Assembly (NCBI GenBank): GCA_009775125.1
Contig: VSPD01000030.1
Location: forward strand, 1 to 34,490
Length of the DNA stretch: 34,490 bases
Reading direction: 5' to 3'
Origin: Muribaculaceae bacterium
GTDB lineage: Bacteria > Bacteroidota > Bacteroidia > Bacteroidales > Muribaculaceae
In this document: positions 24,672 to 31,194 of the stretch, piece by piece
Numbering within the stretch: position 1 is the first letter of the stretch
Layout of the letters: every line of letters starts with the position of its first letter
Program-made: the position numbers and the translations under genes
The notes under the pieces: model-generated
The model's database searches: none
What the model saw: the letters and a program-made list of their open reading frames with translations, nothing else
What the model was told of the DNA's origin: nothing

Positions 24672-24702
24672 CAAAAGTAATCAAAATATTGCAAACCGCC
24701 AA
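24672..24702 (-). promoter_or_regulatory. Promoter of the DUF4105 gene
   Basis: On the minus strand, TTG at 24702-24700 and TACTTTTG at 24679-24672 are separated by 20 bases. The predicted start near 24668 leaves only about 7 nucleotides before the ATG at 24661. It probably also serves the phosphatase-like gene and perhaps secA. Confidence 0.7.
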
Positions 24703-24706
24703 TTTA

Positions 24707-24943
24707 TTATTGATCGGCATATCCGAGTATAACGGGAGATTCGACATCGACGCCAAATTCCTTGGCGCGTTGAAGTATTGCCCTTGCCAGTTTTGGCCGC
24801 AATTCCTCGGGGCAATAGCGGAAATATGCTTCTGCCGCGCGGACATGCGCGGCGTCGGGCATCGGGTATTCCCGGCGCTCGGGCAGGCCGAACGCCGAGT
24901 CGGGGAGCGCTTCTTTCTCGCGGTAAGATAGTCTGTCGTCCAT
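24707..24943 (-). CDS. Small conserved-looking protein, function unknown
   Basis: A 78-residue cytoplasmic protein without signal or membrane segment. The middle reads LPDSAFGLPERREYPMPD followed by AAHVRAAEAYFRYC and a basic helix LRPKLARAILQRAKEFGV. I recall the LPDSAF...RRxYP...HVRxA pattern from small domains in bacterial and phage-associated proteins. That family link is from memory and uncertain, and no function follows from it. The gene starts 57 bases after the CotH gene on the same strand with no promoter box visible, so read-through is likely. The gap holds a small GTTGTT/AACAAC inverted repeat. It ends just before the -33 element of the DUF4105 promoter. Confidence 0.7.
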   Translation of the reverse strand: MDDRLSYREKEALPDSAFGLPERREYPMPDAAHVRAAEAYFRYCPEELRPKLARAILQRAKEFGVDVESPVILGYADQ

Positions 24944-25000
24944 AAGTTGTTATTTTGTGATAAACAACATTCATGGCGGCAGTTTGGTTCGAGACGGCTA

Positions 25001-26956
25001 TTAAAACTTTATTTTGGCGGGCGCAAGACCGGGCGCGACGGCGATGTAGAGGCCGGGGGCGGGGAGGAGGAGCGGGGAGGAGGGGGTGGCGGTGCCGACG
25101 GTGCGACCGCAGGTGTCGAACACGGTGGCGTCGGCCGATACGTGGACACGGCCGGCTATGACAGAGACGGTGAGGGCGGGCGCGTCTGCCTCGATGTCGG
25201 TCACGGCATTGTACTCGGGGTCGTAGCCAATTTTGTCGTCGAGCCAGCCGATGCGTGTCGAGATAAAATTCTTCACGTCCTTAATGGCATCGCCGTAGGT
25301 GTTGTAAACTTTGGGATTTTGGTGCACATATTGGTTGAGGATGGGCCAGCGCATGAAGTTGAGGCGCAGCGAGGCGTCCATGTCGGCGGCGAGGCCGTCG
25401 ATATAGGTGTTGAAATGGTCGACGGTGAAATCGCGGGAGTTGCGCAGAGTCGACCACAGCTGAGAAAGCTCGGTCTTGGTCTTGCTGTCCCAATATAGCA
25501 CTTTGCGTACGAAAGAGCCCATTGAGCCGGCTCCGCTGGCAGAGTTGTCGAGGCACAGATAAGTCGATTTATTATTTACCGGATAGGTGCGGTTGTCGTT
25601 GTCGAAGGCAATGTCGAAGTCCCATACCGGGCCGCAGTAGAGATGCGGGTCGTTACGGCGTTTGTAGAAATATGTGCTCCAATATGTGTCGGTGTTTCCG
25701 GAAAACTCGCCCACGATGAAATGGCGCAGGAACGAGGGCACGTCGAGGATGGCCCGGTAGCCGGTTTGGTCATTGTATTGGCCACGGCTTATGCGGCTTT
25801 CCATGTCGTTGAACACGTCGGTGATATATTTTTTCTGTTCGGGGACAATCTCGTCGTCTTTTGGCGATTTGATGGTGACGGGGATGCCTTGATTGGACAT
25901 GAACCAAGAAATTTCCTGGTCGGCATATCCGTCGACTTCGAGAAGATAGCCTCCGGTGAGGGCGTCGCCGGCAATGTCGGTCGGCGCCATCTCGTCGATT
26001 TCGACACGGCCCGGGTTCACCTCTACCTGGTCGCAAAGCTGATAGTTGCCTTTGTATTCGCCGTTGAGCACTACGTCGACCGGACGGCAGTATGGCGTAT
26101 ATTCAAGTCCGCTCAATCGGCTTGCTTCGAAAGCGATTATGTTGCGCATCAGGGTCTTGTCGCCGTAGTTGTTGATAAGCGTCCATTTCTTTACCTTGGC
26201 CGGCGCGTCGGGGAGGATTCGCTGCTTTTTATCGAATTTTATGCGGTAAGGCTTTTTTGGAAACTGCATCGAGGCGTTGCCGCGCAGGCGTGATTCTCCT
26301 GGGGCGTCGAGCACATATTGCTCGCCGTTTTCCTCCGAGAGCACGATAATCTGCGATATGATGTTATGCTCCTTGTCGTAAGGCTCCTCGGCGTTGACAG
26401 TGTTGATGCACACGGTGGGCAGGTTGGTGATACGATAAAGCCGGGAGTCGTCGCCGTCGGCTTTGTGGCCGTAAAACTCGATTTCGGCGATATTGCAGCG
26501 AGCGTCTGATGGGCCGACATAGCGCACGTAGCGGAATCCACGCGAGCAATCTACGTCGGCGTAGTCTGTCACGCCGATTGTGCCCTTTTCGGTAATCATA
26601 TAAATGGGCACTGCGTCGAGAAAGTCGGGGCTGTTGGCGCCCTGGAACATGCCGAACACCATGCGGCCCGGTCCGAGGCCGTCGTTGCGCGGCGACCATC
26701 CCACGCGAGTTATCACATGCTTCTCGCCGAGGTCGAGGCCGGCCCAGGTGTATGAACGGTCGTATGAAGCAAAATAAGTCGACAGATTGCCGTCGAAGGC
26801 ATCGGCGGCGGTGTTGACGGTTGTAGATTTTTGGCCTGTACGGTAGTCGACAGAATAGGTGGAGCCTATGACGGTGCCGGTGAGTTTGGCGTCGGCGGCA
26901 TTGGCAGAGATGGCAGTGGCCGCCGCCATGGCAATTGCGAAAAGATTTCGTAACAT
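25001..26956 (-). CDS. CotH-kinase-family secreted protein with discoidin-like domain
   Basis: A 651-residue exported protein with signal peptide (about 1-20, ending ISANA). Residues about 30-170 resemble an F5/8 type C (discoidin) carbohydrate-binding domain, with DAFDGNLSTYFASYDRSYTW and a closing block RYVRYVGPSDARCNIAEIEF. Residues about 195-565 are a CotH kinase domain: RLRGNASMQFPKKPYRIKF near the start, the lysine-containing KKWTLINNYGDKTLMRN, SGNTDTYWSTYFYKRRND, and the metal-binding GPVWDFDIAFDND with WDFD at 445-448. The last 50 residues (VFDTCGRTV, then PAPGLYIAV) resemble a T9SS type A sorting domain. CotH proteins are atypical kinases known from spore coats, so phosphorylation of surface proteins is inferred. 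No consensus promoter is visible. Confidence 0.88.
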   Translation of the reverse strand: MLRNLFAIAMAAATAISANAADAKLTGTVIGSTYSVDYRTGQKSTTVNTAADAFDGNLSTYFASYDRSYTWAGLDLGEKHVITRVGWSPRNDGLGPGRMVFGMFQGANSPDFLDAVPIYMITEKGTIGVTDYADVDCSRGFRYVRYVGPSDARCNIAEIEFYGHKADGDDSRLYRITNLPTVCINTVNAEEPYDKEHNIISQIIVLSEENGEQYVLDAPGESRLRGNASMQFPKKPYRIKFDKKQRILPDAPAKVKKWTLINNYGDKTLMRNIIAFEASRLSGLEYTPYCRPVDVVLNGEYKGNYQLCDQVEVNPGRVEIDEMAPTDIAGDALTGGYLLEVDGYADQEISWFMSNQGIPVTIKSPKDDEIVPEQKKYITDVFNDMESRISRGQYNDQTGYRAILDVPSFLRHFIVGEFSGNTDTYWSTYFYKRRNDPHLYCGPVWDFDIAFDNDNRTYPVNNKSTYLCLDNSASGAGSMGSFVRKVLYWDSKTKTELSQLWSTLRNSRDFTVDHFNTYIDGLAADMDASLRLNFMRWPILNQYVHQNPKVYNTYGDAIKDVKNFISTRIGWLDDKIGYDPEYNAVTDIEADAPALTVSVIAGRVHVSADATVFDTCGRTVGTATPSSPLLLPAPGLYIAVAPGLAPAKIKF

Positions 26957-27335
26957 TAAAATAGAATTATTTAGGATAGATTTATAAAGTATCTTTTGGA
27001 TTGATTCTGTCTGATGGAAAATACGTAGGTTAACATCAAGTGTGAGCCGCGTTGCAGCTCCGGGGTACTTGTTTTAGGTGATACGTCTTCGACGGATAAG
27101 CCGACGGTAGGCATCAGGGTGTATCAAAAAGGCTGTTTACGCCGATAGCGTAGGGACGCACGGCTCGTGCGTCCGCAGATGAACAGTTGACTATTAATCA
27201 AATGCCAATATGATTTCCCGGACGCACGGGCCGTACGTCCCTACTGTTTGGTATTTTTACACACCCTCCTATGGGTGTATAATGGTGCAAAGATAACAAA
27301 TCGGGGCAAGTTTTCCAAAATTAGAGGAAATGTTG
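26957..27335. other. Gene-free interval between divergent CotH and dxr genes
   Basis: About 380 bases separate the divergent start codons of the CotH gene and dxr. I see no gene. The interval holds a pair of inverted 27-bp repeats (27150-27244), a CACACCCtcctatGGGTGTA hairpin near 27261, and at its right end the dxr -7 box. I find no TAnnTTTG box directed toward the CotH gene. The stretch 27000-27140 shows nothing recognisable. Confidence 0.7.
27150..27244. repeat. Inverted pair of 27-bp palindromic repeats (MITE- or REP-like)
   Basis: The segment 27150-27176 and the reverse complement of 27218-27244 match at about 24 of 27 positions. Both start GTAGGGACG, and each copy is internally palindromic around ACGG(C)yCGT. 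A 41-base AT-rich spacer separates them. No target-site duplication is apparent at the outer edges. Confidence 0.8.
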
Positions 27336-27343
27336 TATCTTTG
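27336..27343 (+). promoter_or_regulatory. -7 box of dxr, leaderless arrangement
   Basis: TATCTTTG matches TAnnTTTG. The -33 region at the right distance is only TTTTCC (27311-27316). With transcription starting about 4 bases after the box, the start falls at 27347-27348, at the A of the ATG of dxr. Confidence 0.65.
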
Positions 27344-27347
27344 CACT

Positions 27348-28514
27348 ATGGAAAAATGTAAAAATATAGCGGTGCTTGGCGCTACGGGTTCCATCGGGCG
27401 TCAGACGCTTGATATAATACGTCGCAGCGGCGGTGCTTACCGTGCGACGGTGCTTGCTGCCGGGCGAAAGGTCGACGACCTTATTGCGCTCGCGAGCGAG
27501 TTTCGGCCGGCGCTTGCCGTTATAGCCGACGAGGCTGCATATCCTCGGCTCCGTGAGGCTCTTGCCCCGCTTGGAATTGAGACTGCGGCGGGCGATGATG
27601 CGCTTGTCGATGCCGTGGCCCGTGAAGATGTTGACATGGCGCTTACCGCTACTGTCGGTTACAGCGGTCTGGCGCCTACCATTGCCGCCATCCGTGCCGG
27701 CAAGGATATAGCCCTGGCAAATAAGGAGACTCTCGTTGTGGCCGGCGCGCTTATTGATGAGTTGCTGAAAGCATCGCCGTCGAAAATATATCCTGTCGAT
27801 TCCGAACATTCGGCCATATACCAATGCCTTCGCGGCGAGAGCCCGGAAAATGTTCGCCGGCTTATCATCACGGCGTCCGGCGGCCCGTTCCGCACCTGGA
27901 CCCGCGAGCAGATGGTCACGGCTACTGTTGCCGATGCCCTGCATCATCCCAACTGGAACATGGGCGCGAAAATTACCATCGACTCGGCCACGATGATGAA
28001 CAAGGCCTTTGAGATTATTGAAGCCCGATGGCTGTTTGGCGTCGGTGCCGACCGGATTTCGGCCGTGGTGCATCCGCAGTCGATAGTGCACTCGATGGTT
28101 GAGTTTGCCGATGGCGCCATAAAGGCCCAGCTGGGCACTCCCGACATGCGCCTGCCGATAGCCTATGCCCTCGGCTGCACGCGACGCGACGATTATGATT
28201 TGCCTCGTCTCACGCTCGAGCAGATGTCGCAACTTACCTTCCTCGCTCCCGACACTGAAAAGTTCCCCGCTCTCAACCTTGCATACCATGCTCTTGAAAA
28301 AGGGGGCAACACTGCTTGCGTGATAAACGCTGCAAACGAAATAGGCGTGGCCGCTTTCCTCGAAGGCCGGATTGCTTTCCCTCAAATTTATGAAACAATA
28401 ATGTCTACGCTCGCGCGCGTACATTATATAATAAACCCCAATTACGACGATTATGTGGCCACCAACGCCGAATCACGCCGCATCGCCGCCGAATGTATTA
28501 AAAACTCCCGCTGA
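27348..28514 (+). CDS. dxr: 1-deoxy-D-xylulose 5-phosphate reductoisomerase
   Basis: A 388-residue Dxr, which converts DXP to MEP in the non-mevalonate isoprenoid pathway using NADPH and a divalent metal. Motifs are GATGSIG (11-17) for NADPH, ALANKETLVVAG, the metal/substrate block PVDSEHSAI, the ITASGGPFRTW loop, and the KITIDSATMMNKAFEIIEA substrate block. The start at 27348 is chosen because the in-frame ATG at 27330 lies upstream of the -7 box and would add MLYLCT without family support. The stop codon overlaps the rseP start (TGATG, one shared base), indicating translational coupling. It opens a plus-strand run with rseP, an rlmI-like gene and DPP III. Confidence 0.97.
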   Translation: MEKCKNIAVLGATGSIGRQTLDIIRRSGGAYRATVLAAGRKVDDLIALASEFRPALAVIADEAAYPRLREALAPLGIETAAGDDALVDAVAREDVDMALTATVGYSGLAPTIAAIRAGKDIALANKETLVVAGALIDELLKASPSKIYPVDSEHSAIYQCLRGESPENVRRLIITASGGPFRTWTREQMVTATVADALHHPNWNMGAKITIDSATMMNKAFEIIEARWLFGVGADRISAVVHPQSIVHSMVEFADGAIKAQLGTPDMRLPIAYALGCTRRDDYDLPRLTLEQMSQLTFLAPDTEKFPALNLAYHALEKGGNTACVINAANEIGVAAFLEGRIAFPQIYETIMSTLARVHYIINPNYDDYVATNAESRRIAAECIKNSR

Positions 28515-29971
28515 TGGAAATATTTCTGATGAAGGCCGTGCAGCTTATCACGGCTCTCGTAATCCTTGTGTTTATTCATGAGTGCGGCCACTATCTGCTT
28601 GCCCGCGCTTTCGGCATAAAGGTAAACCGTTTCTACCTGTTTTTCAATCCTTGGTTTTCTCTGCTGAAATACTATCCTTCGGAAGGAAAGATTGAGCTGG
28701 GAGCCTGGACTCACAAGACGGAAGCCGACGGCAAGACCACCGAAGAGCCGCGTGCGCTCCTTACATTGAAGACAAAAAAATTCTCGGCCACAAACCGTAA
28801 GGGACGCCCGTCGTGGGCCGCTACCATGTACGGCCTTGGATGGCTTCCGCTCGGTGGCTATTGCGACATAGCCGGCATGGTCGATGAGACCAAGTCGGCG
28901 GCCGATCTTGAAGCCGAACCGCAGTCGTGGGAATTCCGCACCAAGCCGGCATGGCAACGCTTTTGCGTCATGGTGGCCGGCGTGGTGTTCAATTTCCTGC
29001 TTGCCATAGTCATATATTCGGGTATCGCCTACCATTGGGGCGAGCGTATACCCGTGTATCAGGAAGCATACGAAGGCATGAACTATGCCGAGCCTCTGCT
29101 CGATGCCGGCCTTCGCAACGGCGACATCCTCCTTGCCGTAAATGGCAAGCGAGCCGACGCAAAAGACACCGGCCTTGGCCTTGATATGATTCAAGCCGGC
29201 ACCGAGATTACGGTGCTTCGCGACCGCCGCGACACTGTGACGGTGACTGTATCCGCCGCCGTGCGCGACTCTATGCTTGCACGCCAGACATTCCCCATGG
29301 CGTTCCGTTGCCCGGTATTTGTCGAAGATGTGCCCGCCGGCCCTGCCGCCGAAGCCGGGATCGTCAAAGGCGACCGTATCGTGAGCGTGGCCGGGGTGGC
29401 TACGCCGTCGATGAGCGAATTCTATCCCGCGCTCGAAAGCCACAAGGGGAGCGAAGTAGAGGTGGGCGTGCTGCGCGACGGCATGCAGCTCACCGTCCCG
29501 GTAAAACTCACCGATGCCGGCAAGATGGGCATCATGCTCCGTCCGATCGATAAGATTTATGAAATCGAACACCGCAAATATTCGCTTCTCGGCGCCATCC
29601 CGCGCGGATGGGAGCTTGGCACGGGCCAGCTCACAGCCTATGTGTCGTCGCTCGGGCTTCTTTTCACCAAAGAAGGCGCGAAATCGGTTGGCGGTTTCGG
29701 CACGCTCGGCAGTATTTTTCCCGAGAAATGGGACTGGCAGCAGTTTTGGAGCCTTACCGCTTTCTTGTCGGTCATATTGGCATTCATGAACATAATTCCC
29801 ATCCCGGCACTCGACGGCGGATACGTTCTCTTCCTGCTTTGGGAAATTGTGACGCGCCGTAAACCGTCCGACAAGTTCCTCGAAGTTGCCAATACGGTAG
29901 GCTTCGCGTTCCTGCTGCTCCTTCTTGTTTATGCCAACGGCAGCGACCTTTTCCGTTTCCTTGGTAAATAA
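28514..29971 (+). CDS. rseP: Site-2 protease RseP (M50 family)
   Basis: A 485-residue intramembrane zinc metalloprotease. HECGH (22-26) in the first membrane helix supplies the zinc-binding histidines and catalytic Glu23. NIIPIPALDGG (426-436) near the C-terminus gives the third ligand, Asp434. A second helix (about 152-176) is followed by two PDZ domains (about 190-260 and 270-335, with AGLRNGDILLAVNG and AGIVKGDRIVSVAG) and two further helices. The segment between HExxH and the second helix is longer than in E. coli RseP, as is usual in this phylum. In proteobacteria it cleaves anti-sigma factors and signal-peptide remnants. The dxr-rseP pairing with TGATG overlap is a conserved order in many bacteria. 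rlmI follows after 11 bases. Confidence 0.96.
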   Translation: MEIFLMKAVQLITALVILVFIHECGHYLLARAFGIKVNRFYLFFNPWFSLLKYYPSEGKIELGAWTHKTEADGKTTEEPRALLTLKTKKFSATNRKGRPSWAATMYGLGWLPLGGYCDIAGMVDETKSAADLEAEPQSWEFRTKPAWQRFCVMVAGVVFNFLLAIVIYSGIAYHWGERIPVYQEAYEGMNYAEPLLDAGLRNGDILLAVNGKRADAKDTGLGLDMIQAGTEITVLRDRRDTVTVTVSAAVRDSMLARQTFPMAFRCPVFVEDVPAGPAAEAGIVKGDRIVSVAGVATPSMSEFYPALESHKGSEVEVGVLRDGMQLTVPVKLTDAGKMGIMLRPIDKIYEIEHRKYSLLGAIPRGWELGTGQLTAYVSSLGLLFTKEGAKSVGGFGTLGSIFPEKWDWQQFWSLTAFLSVILAFMNIIPIPALDGGYVLFLLWEIVTRRKPSDKFLEVANTVGFAFLLLLLVYANGSDLFRFLGK

Positions 29972-29982
29972 AACTCTGACAT

Positions 29983-31164
29983 ATGTATCCAATCATAAAA
30001 CTTTGCAAAGGTAAGGAGGAATCGCTCGACCGCTTCCATCCATGGGTATTCTCCGGCGCCATAAAAAATCTCCCCGACGGTATCGAGGAGGGCGACCTGG
30101 TGTCGGTAGCGGCCTCCGACGGCCGCATCATCGGCTGTGGCCATTTCCAGATTGGCTCGATAGCCGTGAGAATGTTGATTTTTGGCGAGGGCGAAGTCGA
30201 CGCCGCGTTCTACGCCTCGCGTCTTTCCCAGGCATGGCGTATGCGCAAGGCCCTCGGGCTTGTGCGTCCCGACAATGGCGCTTTCCGTCTTGTGCACGGC
30301 GAGGGCGATTTTCTGCCCGGGCTTGTTGTCGACATCTACGGCCCCACGGCCGTGGTGCAGGCCCACAGCCCCGGCATGCACTTTGCCCGCAATGTCATAG
30401 CCGACGCGCTTGTGGCGCTCCCGGAGGCCGGCATCACATCGGTGTATTACAAAAGCGACACCACGCTTCCCTACAAGGCTCACCTCGACCCCGTCAACGA
30501 CTACATTATCGGAGGTTTCTCCACCGACATAGCGGTAGAAAACGGCCTTAAATTCCGCATCGACTGGCTGCGCGGACAAAAAACCGGTTTCTTCGTCGAC
30601 CAACGCGACAACCGTAGCCTCCTCGAGCATTACAGCCGCGGGCGGCGTGTGCTCAACATGTTCTGCTACACAGGCGGATTCTCGGTATATGCCCTGCGTG
30701 GCGGAGCCGAAGCTGTCCATTCCGTCGACTCCTCGGCCAAAGCCGTATCGCTGGTCGACGCCAACGTAGCGCTTAATTTCCCCGGCGACACGCGTCACGC
30801 ATCTTTCGCCGAAGACGCGTTTAAATATCTCGACAACATCGGCCCCGGCGACTACGACCTCATAATTCTCGACCCGCCGGCATTTGCCAAGCATCGCACC
30901 GCCTTGCGCAATGCCCTGCGCGGATACCAGCGGCTCAACGCTCGCGCCATCGAGCGGATTGCCCCGGGTGGAATACTGTTCACGTTCTCGTGCTCGCAGG
31001 CCGTGAGCAAGGAGCAGTTCCGTCTGGCCGTATTCTCGGCAGCCGCCCAGACAGGCCGTCGCGTCCGCATCCTTCATCAGCTCACACAGCCGGCCGACCA
31101 TCCCGTCAATATCTACCATCCCGAGGGTGAATACCTCAAAGGACTTGTGCTCTACGTCGAATAA
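29983..31164 (+). CDS. rlmI: Class I SAM-dependent rRNA methyltransferase, RlmI-like
   Basis: A 393-residue protein with an N-terminal PUA-type RNA-binding domain (about 1-75, HPWVFSGAI and EGDLVSV), a middle domain with GEGDFLPGLVVDIYG, and a C-terminal Rossmann methyltransferase. The SAM-binding region is RVLNMFCYTGGFSVYA, the substrate motif is IILDPPAFAKH, and FSCSQ carries Cys337 as the probable catalytic cysteine. E. coli RlmI makes m5C1962 in 23S rRNA and this protein fits that family; the exact target here is inferred. It follows rseP by 11 bases, so it is cotranscribed. Its last codon and stop are part of an 18-bp tandem duplication reaching the next gene's start. Confidence 0.92.
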   Translation: MYPIIKLCKGKEESLDRFHPWVFSGAIKNLPDGIEEGDLVSVAASDGRIIGCGHFQIGSIAVRMLIFGEGEVDAAFYASRLSQAWRMRKALGLVRPDNGAFRLVHGEGDFLPGLVVDIYGPTAVVQAHSPGMHFARNVIADALVALPEAGITSVYYKSDTTLPYKAHLDPVNDYIIGGFSTDIAVENGLKFRIDWLRGQKTGFFVDQRDNRSLLEHYSRGRRVLNMFCYTGGFSVYALRGGAEAVHSVDSSAKAVSLVDANVALNFPGDTRHASFAEDAFKYLDNIGPGDYDLIILDPPAFAKHRTALRNALRGYQRLNARAIERIAPGGILFTFSCSQAVSKEQFRLAVFSAAAQTGRRVRILHQLTQPADHPVNIYHPEGEYLKGLVLYVE

Positions 31165-31194
31165 TCTCCCATTATGGAATAATCTCCCATTATG
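31159..31194 (+). repeat. Exact 18-bp tandem duplication across a stop/start junction
   Basis: GAATAATCTCCCATTATG occurs at 31159-31176 and again at 31177-31194. The first copy carries the last codon and stop of the rlmI-like gene plus an ATG. The second carries the real ATG of DPP III at 31192. The duplication creates ATG-GAA-TAA (31174-31182), a two-codon ORF ahead of and in the same frame as the DPP III start. Confidence 0.95.

Noticed and set aside
24662..24694. Upstream ATG (24694) for the DUF4105 gene
   Set aside because: It lies upstream of the -7 box at 24672-24679 and would place extra residues before the signal peptide.
27150..27244. Insertion sequence
   Set aside because: Only 95 bases, with no transposase and no target duplication at the edges; kept as a MITE- or REP-like repeat instead.
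27330..27347. Upstream ATG (27330) for dxr
   Set aside because: It overlaps the -7 promoter box and adds six residues with no counterpart in the family.
28451..31119. Long minus-strand open frames opposite rseP and the rlmI-like gene
   Set aside because: Both plus-strand genes have full motif sets; the antisense translations show none.
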